A stretch of 37,133 nucleotides of DNA from Erysipelothrix sp. (GCA_012512595.1 JAAZDW010000025.1:1-37133), one strand, 5' to 3'; shown: positions 15,346 to 23,811, counted from the first letter of the stretch. Notes: generated by a model from the letters alone, not told the origin. Numbers and translations: made by a program.

Positions 15346-16581
15346 ATGAAAAGAAAAGTTTTAATAGCTATAGCTGATGGGGTTGGAGATTTACCAATCA
15401 GTGAACTGGGTGGCTTAACTCCCCTAGAATATGCCAAAACACCTACTCTTGATAAACTCGCCGCTCAAGGGTCAAGCGGGATTATGGATTTAGTAAAAGC
15501 GGGAGTCCCAGTAGGGACAGATATGGGTCACTTAATGTTATTTGGTTATAAAACTACTGATTATCCGGGCCGCGGTCCAATTGAAGCTGCAGGGATTGGT
15601 TTAGAGCTTTTTAAAGGTGACGTTGCTTTTAGATGTAACTTTGCAACTATTGATGAAAAAGGCGAAGTCCTAGACCGTAGAGCTGGAAGAATTCGAGATA
15701 ATACGAGGGAAATAGCCCAAGCGATAAATGGTTTAGAAGTACAAGGCGTTAAAGTAATTTTTAAAGAAGCAACTGAACATCGAGCTGTCTTAATCTTACG
15801 GGGAGAAAATCTTAGTGATAATATTACAGATACAGACCCAAGATTGCCTGACAGAGGTTTATCTTATAAATTATCTGTCCCCCTAGATGATAGTGTCGCT
15901 GCAAAAAGAACAGCGGATATTTTAAATAAGGTTTTAGAAGAGTTTCATAAAATATTAGAAAATCATCCAGTTAATGTTGAGCGAAAAAAAGAAAACAAAT
16001 TTCCTGCGAATTTTATATTAACTAGAGGCGCAGGCCAAGTGCCAGATATTGATAAAATCACTAAAAGATTGGGCTTTAAAGGTGCTTGTGTGGCTTCCGA
16101 AAGTACTGTCTTAGGAGTTGCGAATCTTGCTGGTTATGATTTAATTGTACAAGAAGGAATGACGGGAAACCTTGATACAGATGTAAGGTTAAAAGCCGAT
16201 TTGGCGATCAAAGCTTTAGAAACAAATGATATTGTATTTGTGCACTTAAAAGCAACAGACCTTATGGGCCATGACAACAATCCAAAGGGTAAGGTTGTTG
16301 CAATAGAGAAATTTGAAGAAATGCTAACATATATAGTTGACAATAGATCTGATAACACAATGATTGCTTTAGCAGCAGATCATTCCACTCCATGTGAAAG
16401 AAAAGAACACTCTGGAGATCCAGTGCCAATCTTATTAAATGGACCAAGTATAAGATTGGATAGAAATGATAAGTATAATGAGATTGATTGCGCTTATGGC
16501 GGTATAGGGCGTATAACGGGTTCTGACTTTGCGAGTATAATCTTTGATTACTTAGAGGTCACCCCAAAACAAGGAAACTAA
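15346..16581 (+). CDS. ApgM-like 2,3-bisphosphoglycerate-independent phosphoglycerate mutase homologue
   Basis: This 411-residue cytosolic member of the alkaline phosphatase superfamily is of the archaeal-type ApgM group. Matching segments are IADGVGDLPISELGG (metal ligand Asp11), GRGPIEAAGIGL, DVAFRCNFATID and RRAGRIRDNT. C-terminal metal motifs are TDLMGHDNNP near 305 and ADHSTP near 345, with a further His in EHSGDPVP. In ApgM the nucleophile is Ser within a G-S-D-x-A-H-L motif; here the motif is GTDMGHLMLFGY, with Thr58 in that position. This could still be a mutase, but Thr nucleophiles are known in superfamily phosphodiesterases and phosphonoacetate hydrolase. Its placement behind a dedicated transporter argues for a catabolic substrate rather than core glycolysis. 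The family call is firm; the reaction is uncertain. Confidence 0.85.
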   Translation: MKRKVLIAIADGVGDLPISELGGLTPLEYAKTPTLDKLAAQGSSGIMDLVKAGVPVGTDMGHLMLFGYKTTDYPGRGPIEAAGIGLELFKGDVAFRCNFATIDEKGEVLDRRAGRIRDNTREIAQAINGLEVQGVKVIFKEATEHRAVLILRGENLSDNITDTDPRLPDRGLSYKLSVPLDDSVAAKRTADILNKVLEEFHKILENHPVNVERKKENKFPANFILTRGAGQVPDIDKITKRLGFKGACVASESTVLGVANLAGYDLIVQEGMTGNLDTDVRLKADLAIKALETNDIVFVHLKATDLMGHDNNPKGKVVAIEKFEEMLTYIVDNRSDNTMIALAADHSTPCERKEHSGDPVPILLNGPSIRLDRNDKYNEIDCAYGGIGRITGSDFASIIFDYLEVTPKQGN

Positions 16582-16588
16582 AATTAAT

Positions 16589-16633
16589 AAAATCGTAACT
16601 AAATAGTCAATCTATTAAAGGTTACGATTTTTT
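16589..16633 (+). terminator. Terminator after the ApgM-like gene
   Basis: AAAATCGTAAC (16589-16599) and GTTACGATTTT (16621-16631) are perfect complements, with an inner ATAG/CTAT stem, and the right arm ends in six T. Confidence 0.88.
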
Positions 16634-16687
16634 ACATCTTGATAATGTTATCTAGTTTTTAAACAAGGTGATACTTTTAAACAAATT

Positions 16688-16728
16688 ATTAAAATATTCA
16701 TATTTTAATGTAAAGAGAAATTTACGTT
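16688..16728. promoter_or_regulatory. Two overlapping inverted repeats upstream of the ABC/two-component operon
   Basis: ATTAAAATAT (16688-16697) and ATATTTTAAT (16700-16709) are perfect inverted repeats around TC. Overlapping its right edge, AATGTAAA (16707-16714) and TTTACGTT (16721-16728) form a second inverted repeat, 7 of 8 matched, around GAGAAA. They lie about 50 bases upstream of the -35 box and are candidate regulator sites, possibly for the response regulator encoded in the operon. Confidence 0.4.
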
Positions 16729-16776
16729 GATAATAAAAGATGCAGTTATTTATGTGTGGAATAGGTGAAATCTGGC

Positions 16777-16805
16777 TTGACATCGCTTACATTAGAAGGT
16801 ATAAT
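16777..16805 (+). promoter_or_regulatory. Perfect consensus sigma-A promoter
   Basis: TTGACA (16777-16782) and TATAAT (16800-16805) with a 17-base spacer match the vegetative consensus at every position. The promoter lies 53 bases before the substrate-binding-protein gene and should drive the long operon that follows. Such a strong promoter is often kept in check by a repressor. Confidence 0.92.
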
Positions 16806-16858
16806 CAGAGTATGTTAAGGTTTTGTAAAGAAACCATTAAGAGAGGGAGGACAATAAA

Positions 16859-17998
16859 ATGTCTAAAAAATTAATTACTTCGCTTCTTGCTATGTTTTTA
16901 GTCTTATCATTAGTTACCGCTTGTGGAACTAAAGATGACGATGAAAAGCAACCAGATCAAGAAGTGGTCATGACTCATGAGGAATTAGTAGAGGCTGCAA
17001 AAGCTGAAGGTAAAGTTGTTGTATATTCAACTACTTCAAGAATTGCGGGAGCAGCAGAGAAATTTACAGCAAAATATGGGATAGAAGTTGAATCATCAAA
17101 TTTAAAAGATGGGGAACTTATTGAAAAGGTTTCACGTGAGGTTTCAGGAAATATTCAAGGTGCAGACTTAGTTCTAGCACAAGATAGTGGACGTGTTGCT
17201 GGTCAATTAATTAATCCAGGATACTTAGTGAACTATGTTCCAGAAAGCTTTAAGGATATTATTCCAGAGCATTATCATTCACCATTAGCATTCCAATTAG
17301 TTAATAAAGTATTTATTTTCAATAGTGAAAAAGGCGATGACCCAGTAATTGATAACGTTTGGGAATTAACAGAGCCACAATGGAATGGTCTAGTACAATT
17401 TAAAGATCCTAACCAAGAAGGTGTTAACTCTAACTTCCTGACGATGGTTACTTCTAAAGAATGGTCAGATAAATTAGCTGAAGCTTATAAAGATCATTTT
17501 GGAAAAGAAATTGAATTAACTACAGACAATGCAGGATTTGAATGGTTAAAAATGTTCTTTAACAACGGTGTTGTTTTAGGTACAAGTGATACAAACATTT
17601 CAGAAAACGTTGGTATAAAAGGTCAAGCTCAAACAGGTATGGGATTATTTGTTTATTCTAAAACTCGTTTTGATGAAACTAAAAACCTTTCATTAGCGCC
17701 AATGACTAATATTAAACCATTCTCAGGATTCTATTATCCAATATATCTTCAATTAACAAGTAATGCTCAAAATACAGCAGCAGCAAAACTGCTTATTGAA
17801 TTTCTATTAACTGAAGAAGGATACGAACCATGGTCATCAAACGTTGGAGCATATTCAAGTAATCCAAATATTCCAATTAATGAAGGCGACCACCCACTAG
17901 CATTTTGGGAAGAAATCTTAGTATTAGAAGACCCAGATTTCCTATATGAAAATCGTAGTCAAGTTGAAGAGTTCGTAAATAAAGTTATTAATGAGTAA
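16859..17998 (+). CDS. ABC transporter substrate-binding lipoprotein (AfuA/FbpA-like)
   Basis: This 379-residue extracellular lipoprotein captures the ligand for the ABC transporter encoded next to it. A lysine-rich signal peptide ends in the lipobox LVTAC, with Cys22 the lipidated residue, followed by an acidic linker. The mature part resembles the iron/sugar-phosphate binding group of periplasmic-binding proteins: EAAKAEGKVVVYSTTS near 50, GADLVLAQDSG near 100, NVWELTEPQWNGLVQFKDP near 165, and AAKLLIEFLLTEEGYEPW near 310. Fe3+-binding members carry a Tyr pair; here GFYYPIY near 284 includes YY, but the context is not decisive. AfuA of Actinobacillus, from the same broad group, binds hexose phosphates. 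GGGAGGA precedes the ATG. Confidence 0.9.
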   Translation: MSKKLITSLLAMFLVLSLVTACGTKDDDEKQPDQEVVMTHEELVEAAKAEGKVVVYSTTSRIAGAAEKFTAKYGIEVESSNLKDGELIEKVSREVSGNIQGADLVLAQDSGRVAGQLINPGYLVNYVPESFKDIIPEHYHSPLAFQLVNKVFIFNSEKGDDPVIDNVWELTEPQWNGLVQFKDPNQEGVNSNFLTMVTSKEWSDKLAEAYKDHFGKEIELTTDNAGFEWLKMFFNNGVVLGTSDTNISENVGIKGQAQTGMGLFVYSKTRFDETKNLSLAPMTNIKPFSGFYYPIYLQLTSNAQNTAAAKLLIEFLLTEEGYEPWSSNVGAYSSNPNIPINEGDHPLAFWEEILVLEDPDFLYENRSQVEEFVNKVINE

Positions 17999-18019
17999 TA
18001 AGTAATAACTAATATATTT

Positions 18020-18053
18020 AACTATAAACCTTGAAAGAGGTTTATAGTTTTAG
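18020..18053 (+). terminator. Intercistronic hairpin, probable attenuator or mRNA stabiliser
   Basis: AACTATAAACCT (18020-18031) pairs perfectly over 12 bp with AGGTTTATAGTT (18038-18049) around a 6-base loop, followed only by TTAG. It sits between the binding-protein and permease genes. A partial stop here would yield more binding protein than membrane components, which is common for ABC importers. Confidence 0.7.
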
Positions 18054-18067
18054 ATAAGGGGTGTTTT

Positions 18068-19861
18068 ATGTCAATAAAGAATAGTTTGAAGGCTTATTTT
18101 AGTAAGCCACAAAATGTTATATTGGTCATGCTACTAGCCGTTTTATCATTCCTGACGATGTTCCCTTTATTATCTTTAATAAAAGATACAGTAACCGTAC
18201 ATCCATCAGAGTTGATGAGTATACCGGGATCGAGTGTTGGAGATTTAACGTCATTCCATTGGAAGAAAGTATTCTTCGATGGTGAAAATAGTAAAATCAT
18301 GTTTTATAAGCCATTGTGGAATACAATTAAAATATCAATTGGAAGTTCATTTTTGGCAATTACTTTAGGGGGTTCTGTGGCTTGGTTAATTACTAGGTCA
18401 AACCTTAAGTTTAAAAGTTTAATAAGTACGTTGTTTGTCCTTCCATATATAATGCCATCATGGACATTAGCTATGGCTTGGTTAAACTTCTTTAGAAATA
18501 GTCATATCGGTGGTGCGCCAGGATTATTTACAGCACTAACAGGGATCGCAACTCCAAATTGGTTTGCCTATGGTCCATTTCCAATAGTTATGGTATTGGG
18601 TCTACACTATGCGCCTTTTGCATATATCCTTGTAGGTGGAATTCTTAAAAATATGGATGCTAACTTAGAAGAAGCAGCAACCATTCTTAAGACAAGTCGT
18701 TTTAAAATAATGACTAGAATTACGATTCCAATTATAATGCCAGCAATACTATCAACATTCTTGTTGACGTTTTCGTCATCAATGAGTGCCTTTGCAGTAC
18801 CGGCCTTTTTGGGGACGCCAGTTAGATATCAGGTTTTAACTACGCAGTTGTATCGAACTCTAAATGGTTTAAACCCAGGCTATGGTTATATTATGGCAAT
18901 TGTCATGATTGTTATTGGTCTTGTCATTTTAATGTTTAACCAAAGATATGTTGGAAAGCGTAAATCATTTACAACAGTAACTGGTAAGAGTTCACAAATA
19001 TCACTAGTGGACTTAAGAAGGTTAAGAAATGTTATTTCATATGGTTTATTGACTTTCTTAATGTTGATAGCTGTTGTTCCGCTAATCACATTTGCGGTTG
19101 AATCATTTATCCTAGCACCAGGTGATTATTCTTGGTCTAACTTTACAACTCTATTTTGGACAGGCGAAGGCCGTTTTGATATAGGTGGTGGAGAACCAGG
19201 TGTTTTACGTAATAGATATATTTATTTAGGTTTATGGAATAGTATTAAACTTTCAGTAGTTGCATCACTAATTGCTGGTACTTTCGGAATTTTGACAGGC
19301 TATGCAGTTGTAAAAGGGAAAAATTCAAAACTTGCAGTATTTGTAAATAATTTAGCTTTCTTCCCATATTTAATGCCATCAATGGCTTTTGGTGCAATAT
19401 ACTTATCAATGTTTTCTAAGCGAAATCTATTTATACCTTCGCTCTATGGAACTTTCTTCTTGTTAGCCTTGGTTGGTTCAGTTAAATACCTGCCTTTTGC
19501 TTCAAGATCAGGAGTTAATGCGATGTTGCAGCTGAGTGATGAAATTGAAGAAGCCGCTATAATACAAGGAGTTAGTTGGAGAAAGAGGATGACAAAGATT
19601 ATCTTCCCAATTCAAAAATCAAGCTTCTTGTCCGGATATTTACTTCCGTTTATGTCGGCAATGAGGGAGTTATCATTGTTTATTTTGCTAATAACTCCGG
19701 CAAATCGAGTTCTAACTACAATGTTATTCCAATATAATGAAAAAGGTTGGAACCAATACGCAAATGCAATTAACCTAATGATTATTGCTATTGTATTAAT
19801 CTTTAATACCTTAGTTAATAAGTTTACAGGTGCTTCAATAGATAAGGGGATAGGTGGATAA
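18068..19861 (+). CDS. ABC transporter permease, two fused permease domains
   Basis: This 597-residue membrane protein contains two consecutive binding-protein-dependent permease domains of the FbpB/SfuB/AfuB type, about 12 membrane helices in all. Each half carries the EAA coupling loop that contacts the ATPase: EEAATILKTSRFKIMTRITIP near 205 and EEAAIIQGVSWRKRMTKIIFP near 497. The halves are separated by a charged linker near residues 295-320. The next gene's ATG follows its stop after one base, so permease and ATPase are translationally coupled. The fused architecture is typical of Fe3+, phosphonate and sugar-phosphate importers. Confidence 0.93.
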   Translation: MSIKNSLKAYFSKPQNVILVMLLAVLSFLTMFPLLSLIKDTVTVHPSELMSIPGSSVGDLTSFHWKKVFFDGENSKIMFYKPLWNTIKISIGSSFLAITLGGSVAWLITRSNLKFKSLISTLFVLPYIMPSWTLAMAWLNFFRNSHIGGAPGLFTALTGIATPNWFAYGPFPIVMVLGLHYAPFAYILVGGILKNMDANLEEAATILKTSRFKIMTRITIPIIMPAILSTFLLTFSSSMSAFAVPAFLGTPVRYQVLTTQLYRTLNGLNPGYGYIMAIVMIVIGLVILMFNQRYVGKRKSFTTVTGKSSQISLVDLRRLRNVISYGLLTFLMLIAVVPLITFAVESFILAPGDYSWSNFTTLFWTGEGRFDIGGGEPGVLRNRYIYLGLWNSIKLSVVASLIAGTFGILTGYAVVKGKNSKLAVFVNNLAFFPYLMPSMAFGAIYLSMFSKRNLFIPSLYGTFFLLALVGSVKYLPFASRSGVNAMLQLSDEIEEAAIIQGVSWRKRMTKIIFPIQKSSFLSGYLLPFMSAMRELSLFILLITPANRVLTTMLFQYNEKGWNQYANAINLMIIAIVLIFNTLVNKFTGASIDKGIGG

Positions 19862-19862
19862 A

Positions 19863-20984
19863 ATGCCAGAAATTATTTTAAAAAATGTAACAAAAAAGTT
19901 TGGTGACTTTGTTGCAGTCGATAATTTAAGTATGACAATAAAAGATGGGGACTTTATTACATTATTAGGTCCTTCAGGGTGTGGGAAAACTACAACACTA
20001 AGAATGATTGCAGGACTTGAAACTCCGACAGAAGGCGACATCCTAATTGATGGGAAAGTAGTTTTTTCAGCAGAACATGGAGTAAATGTAACTCCAGATA
20101 AGCGAAATGTTGGATTTTTGTTTCAAAACTATGCACTATGGCCACACATGACGGTATATCAAAATATATCATTTGGTCTAGAAAATATGAAATGGAATAA
20201 AGATCGAATTAAAGCGCGTGTTCAAGAAATAGTTGAAATGTTAGAAATTGAACAATTTCAAGAACGTTATCCAAATGAGTTATCAGGGGGTCAGCAACAA
20301 CGTGTTGCTATTGCTAGAACCCTAGCACCAGGACCTAAGGTATTATTTATGGATGAGCCGTTAAGTAACTTAGACGCTAAATTAAGAATGGATATGCGTA
20401 CAGAGTTAAAACGTCTTCACGTTGAAACTGGATCAACATTTGTTTATGTTACCCATGATCAATTAGAAGCGATGACGCTTTCAACAAAAATATGTTTATT
20501 AAAAGAAGGGGTTTTAAATCAATACGAACCACCTTTAGACATTTATAATCGTCCAATAAATACATTTGTCGCAGACTTTGTTGGTAATCCAACAATGAAC
20601 TTCATTGATGCGAAAGCTACTAATGTAAACTTTGATGAAATCAAAGTTGAGTTTAATGGAGTTAACACATTATTTCAACCAAGTGATGGCCAAGTAACAC
20701 TATCGGAAAATCAAGAAGTAATTCTTGGCGTTCGTCCAGAATATATAAAAATAAGTGAAAAAGGTAGTTTAGTTGGGAAAATATATTCAACCCTACCATC
20801 CGGACTTGAAACAGTTGTAAAAGTTGACTTTGAAGGTCTTATCTTAACAGTTGTTGTCTTTGGTGATGTTGACTTTATAGTTGATGAAGAATTAAGGTTT
20901 GACTTTACTGGAGATAGGTGTATATTATTTGATAAAGATACAAAGGAATTTATAACACAGGGGTCACTAACAGTAGTAACCTAA
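19863..20984 (+). CDS. ABC transporter ATP-binding protein (PotA/FbpC type)
   Basis: This 373-residue cytosolic ATPase energises the adjacent importer. All motifs are intact: Walker A GPSGCGKTT near residue 39, Q-loop FLFQNYALWPHM near 86, signature LSGGQQQRVAIARTL near 139, Walker B VLFMDEPLSNLD near 160, and the switch His in VTHDQLEAM near 198. The last 110 residues form a TOBE-like regulatory domain (ILGVRPEYIKI near 291). The aromatic before the Walker A region seen in many ABC proteins is Phe (KKFGDFVAVDNL). ATG 19863 is chosen because GGTGG (19853-19857) lies just upstream; an in-frame GTG at 19854 would sit inside that site. Confidence 0.95.
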   Translation: MPEIILKNVTKKFGDFVAVDNLSMTIKDGDFITLLGPSGCGKTTTLRMIAGLETPTEGDILIDGKVVFSAEHGVNVTPDKRNVGFLFQNYALWPHMTVYQNISFGLENMKWNKDRIKARVQEIVEMLEIEQFQERYPNELSGGQQQRVAIARTLAPGPKVLFMDEPLSNLDAKLRMDMRTELKRLHVETGSTFVYVTHDQLEAMTLSTKICLLKEGVLNQYEPPLDIYNRPINTFVADFVGNPTMNFIDAKATNVNFDEIKVEFNGVNTLFQPSDGQVTLSENQEVILGVRPEYIKISEKGSLVGKIYSTLPSGLETVVKVDFEGLILTVVVFGDVDFIVDEELRFDFTGDRCILFDKDTKEFITQGSLTVVT

Positions 20985-21002
20985 GTTAGAAGGAGAAACC
21001 CA

Positions 21003-21692
21003 ATGAATAAAATTTTAATAGTTGACGATGAAGCGCACATTGTTGAGTTTCTCCAACTAAATTTAGAAAGAAATGGTTGGCAAACAATAATTGCTAAAGA
21101 TGGTGAAGCTGCGATTCAAAAAGCTATAAAACACAAACCAGACTGTATTTTGTTAGATATCATGATGCCAAAGGTTAATGGCTTTGAAGTATGTCGCAGA
21201 ATAAAGGAAATTGAAGAGACAAAGTTAATACCAGTCATTATAATTACGGCAAAAAGTGAAGAAAGTGATATGGTTCTTGGTTTAAACCTTGGTGCAGACG
21301 ATTACATCGTCAAACCATTTAGATTGCGTGAACTTTTCGCAAGAATTGATGCAGTGACAAGAAGATTTCAAAACGCATCTAGCTCACAAACATCACTTGA
21401 TAAAACTATTGATATCGGTGACTTGAAAATTGACTTATCGCGCTATTCTGTAACAGTGGACAAAACACAAATCCATCTAACTCCAAATGAGTTTAATATT
21501 TTGCTTGAATTGGCTAATAATCTTAATAAACTTACTTCTCGTACCTGTCTTTTTGACTCTTTAGATTCAGATGAGACCAGCGATGAAAGTAGAACTATTG
21601 ATGTTCATATAAGCAATTTAAGAAAGAAAATTAAAAGTGATAAATTTTCAATTGAAACAATAAGGGGTAAAGGATTTATTTTAAATGGTTAG
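21003..21692 (+). CDS. Response regulator, OmpR/PhoB family
   Basis: This 229-residue DNA-binding response regulator has a receiver domain at residues 1-120, with acidic pair Asp8/Asp9, phospho-acceptor Asp52 in ILLDIMMP, Thr in IIITAKSEE near 83 and Lys in DYIVKPF near 104. A winged helix at 130-229 has LTPNEFNILLELA, the recognition helix in SRTIDVHISNLRKKI, and the wing IETIRGKGFIL. It lies 18 bases after the ATPase gene behind AGAAGGAGA and overlaps the kinase gene by 8 bases. A partner kinase and a transporter in one operon suggest it regulates this locus, possibly through the inverted repeats near 16688-16728. Confidence 0.95.
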   Translation: MNKILIVDDEAHIVEFLQLNLERNGWQTIIAKDGEAAIQKAIKHKPDCILLDIMMPKVNGFEVCRRIKEIEETKLIPVIIITAKSEESDMVLGLNLGADDYIVKPFRLRELFARIDAVTRRFQNASSSQTSLDKTIDIGDLKIDLSRYSVTVDKTQIHLTPNEFNILLELANNLNKLTSRTCLFDSLDSDETSDESRTIDVHISNLRKKIKSDKFSIETIRGKGFILNG

Positions 21693-22947
21693 CATTTATA
21701 AAATATCATTAAATGAGTATATATTTAGTGTTACAACAATAGCTGTAATCCTTACAATAACTTGTGTCTATTTGGTTTTTAAATTAGTAATTCAAACACA
21801 AAAATTAAATAAATTCCGTTATCGCCTAAAAGTCAAAAATGAACAAGCTTATGAAAATCTCCAATATGAACTACATCGAAGGCGTTTGAGCTTTGATCGA
21901 AACAATATTACAGCTAACTACATAAACTCTGTTTTTCAAACAATGGAAGATGGTTTTGTAGTATTTGATGAGAGTCAAAACATAATTTTAATCAATCCGA
22001 GTGCTATTAAACTTTTAAATGCAGATAAAGGTGTTTTCTTTAAAGCTGATAGCAAATTATATGGAGAAAAATTTCAAGAAATGACTAGGATTTGCCAAAA
22101 AGTATTAGAAACAGACACAAGTATCAGTGAAATTGTCAAATTTGATAATGATAAGTTTTATCGCTATACAGTTTCTAAAATTTTTGATAAGTATTCAGAT
22201 GGCAAATTTATGGGTTTATTAGTTTCGGTTACTGACATCAGTGAGACTGAACAAAGTGATCGTTTGAAAAAAGAGTTTATTGAAAATATTTCCCATGAAT
22301 TTAGAACACCAATGACGCTTATAACTGGATACATTGAGATGTTGCGGATGTGGCATGACTTAGAAGATGATGTAAGGGAACGCGCTTATGATGTCATTGA
22401 GTTTGAGACAACCAGATTAAATTCTTTAGTAGATGAATTAGTAACCTTATCAAAAGTAGATGGTGATTTCAAGCCAGAAACATCAATATTTGATGTAAAT
22501 AAAACACTGGCTTTATTGGTGGAATCACTAAGAGAATTTGAAAAAAAACGTAATGTACAATTAAATTTAATTAAGCACAAAGATGAAATATTGCTAAGTG
22601 TCAGTAAAAATTACTTTATTCAGGCGGTTTCAAATATTATTGAAAATGCAATAAAATATACTTACAAAAAAGATACAATTGAGATAAAAATATCTTTAGA
22701 AGAAGATTTATGTAAAATAGAAATTAAAGATAATGGCCCAGGAATTGATGAGGGACATTTGCATCGGATTTATGATCGTTTTTATAGATTAGAAAAGGAT
22801 AGAAATTCTGAAAGTGGTGGCAGCGGTTTAGGGCTTGCTATTAGTAAAGACATGATTACTTCAATGGATGGAAGTTTAAAAGTCATTAGTGAAGTAAATG
22901 TAGGGACAACTTTCATTATCGAAATTCCAATATTTAAAGGAGAATAA
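21685..22947 (+). CDS. PhoR-like sensor histidine kinase
   Basis: This is a 420-residue membrane histidine kinase. It has a single N-terminal membrane helix (about 13-36), a helical segment to 80, a PAS domain (about 83-190, starting VFQTMEDGFVVFDESQNI), and HisKA with phospho-acceptor His204 in NISHEFRTPMTLITGY. The catalytic domain has N-box NIIENAIKYT, G1 DNGPGIDEGH, F-box IYDRFYRL and G2 GGSGLGLAIS. Only about ten residues precede the membrane helix, so there is no extracellular sensor domain. The signal must be read in the cytoplasm by the PAS domain or through a membrane partner such as the ABC permease, as PhoR does with Pst. The start codon overlaps the regulator gene. Confidence 0.95.
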   Translation: MVSIYKISLNEYIFSVTTIAVILTITCVYLVFKLVIQTQKLNKFRYRLKVKNEQAYENLQYELHRRRLSFDRNNITANYINSVFQTMEDGFVVFDESQNIILINPSAIKLLNADKGVFFKADSKLYGEKFQEMTRICQKVLETDTSISEIVKFDNDKFYRYTVSKIFDKYSDGKFMGLLVSVTDISETEQSDRLKKEFIENISHEFRTPMTLITGYIEMLRMWHDLEDDVRERAYDVIEFETTRLNSLVDELVTLSKVDGDFKPETSIFDVNKTLALLVESLREFEKKRNVQLNLIKHKDEILLSVSKNYFIQAVSNIIENAIKYTYKKDTIEIKISLEEDLCKIEIKDNGPGIDEGHLHRIYDRFYRLEKDRNSESGGSGLGLAISKDMITSMDGSLKVISEVNVGTTFIIEIPIFKGE

Positions 22948-22950
22948 TTT

Positions 22951-23811
22951 ATGAATTTATTAATATTAACAGGTATGAGTGGTTCTGGTAAGAGTACTGC
23001 AATGAAGGCACTGGAGGATATCGGATACTATTGTATTGATAACTATCCACCATCATTGGTAAAATACATTCCAACAGTAGTTCAAGACTACCAAGAAAAA
23101 AGTCAAAATGTGGCAATTACCTTAGATATAAGAAGTTTTTTAGAGAAAGATGGAATGCATTCAATTTTTGAAGAACTTGAAGATACTGGCGTTTTATACA
23201 GAACCTTATTTCTAGATAGTAGTGATGATGTTTTATTAAGAAGATATAAAGAAACACGTAGAAATCATCCATTAATGGAAAAAAATCATTTGGACTTAGA
23301 AGGTGCAATTAAGTTAGAACGTGAATACATGAATGAGGTAAAGTACTCAAGCAACTATGTATTTGATACTTCGCATGACGGAACTGCTCAACTAAAGCAA
23401 AAAATAAGTCAAACATTTGGAGATGGAATCAAAGAAAAGTTAAGAGTTAACTTAGTCTCTTTTGGTTTCAAGTTTGGAATTCTTAAAGATGCAGACCTTA
23501 TATTTGATGTTCGTTGTCTAAAAAACCCATTTTATGTAGCTGAACTAAAAAATAAAACCGGCGAAAGTGAAGACGTAAGAGATTATGTTATGTCAACTGG
23601 AGCAGCGAAGGGTTTGTATAAACAAATTGAAGACTATTTAAACTATTCAATTCCACTATACCACTTGGAAGGTAAGTCCCAGCTAGTCGTAGGAATAGCA
23701 TGTACTGGTGGAAAACACCGTTCTGTTACCTTTGCTAAACTGCTCTCCCAATCATTAAAATTTGATAATGCAGTTGTCCAAGAACAACACCGAGATATTG
23801 ACAGGAAATAA
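22951..23811 (+). CDS. rapZ: RapZ/YvcJ nucleotide-binding protein
   Basis: This is a 286-residue cytosolic P-loop protein. Walker A GMSGSGKST is at residues 8-16 and a Walker B-like AITLDIRS near 47. The C-terminal RapZ domain has FGFKFGILKDADLIFDVRCLKNPF near 169-192 and the conserved GIACTGGKHRSVTFAKLL near 248-265. In E. coli RapZ binds RNA and senses glucosamine-6-phosphate to control GlmS; the Bacillus protein YvcJ hydrolyses nucleotides. In most Bacillota it sits with yvcK and whiA, but here it is 3 bases after a sensor kinase and directly abuts a phosphohexomutase gene (TAAATG junction). That context hints at hexose-phosphate or amino-sugar control. AAAGGAGA precedes the ATG. Confidence 0.95.
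   Translation: MNLLILTGMSGSGKSTAMKALEDIGYYCIDNYPPSLVKYIPTVVQDYQEKSQNVAITLDIRSFLEKDGMHSIFEELEDTGVLYRTLFLDSSDDVLLRRYKETRRNHPLMEKNHLDLEGAIKLEREYMNEVKYSSNYVFDTSHDGTAQLKQKISQTFGDGIKEKLRVNLVSFGFKFGILKDADLIFDVRCLKNPFYVAELKNKTGESEDVRDYVMSTGAAKGLYKQIEDYLNYSIPLYHLEGKSQLVVGIACTGGKHRSVTFAKLLSQSLKFDNAVVQEQHRDIDRK

Noticed and set aside
15346-16581. Annotating the ApgM-like gene simply as glycolytic phosphoglycerate mutase
   Set aside because: The nucleophile-position Thr and the transporter-linked context make the reaction uncertain.
16639-16734. Direct repeat TTGATAAT (16639-16646 and 16727-16734) as PhoB-type boxes
   Set aside because: The copies are 88 bases apart, not the 11-base phasing of PhoB boxes, and such octamers are expected by chance in AT-rich DNA.
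16859-17998. Firm naming of the binding protein as an iron transporter component or as PgtC
   Set aside because: The family includes iron, sugar-phosphate and phosphonate binders. The Tyr pair alone does not prove iron binding, so only the broad family is given.
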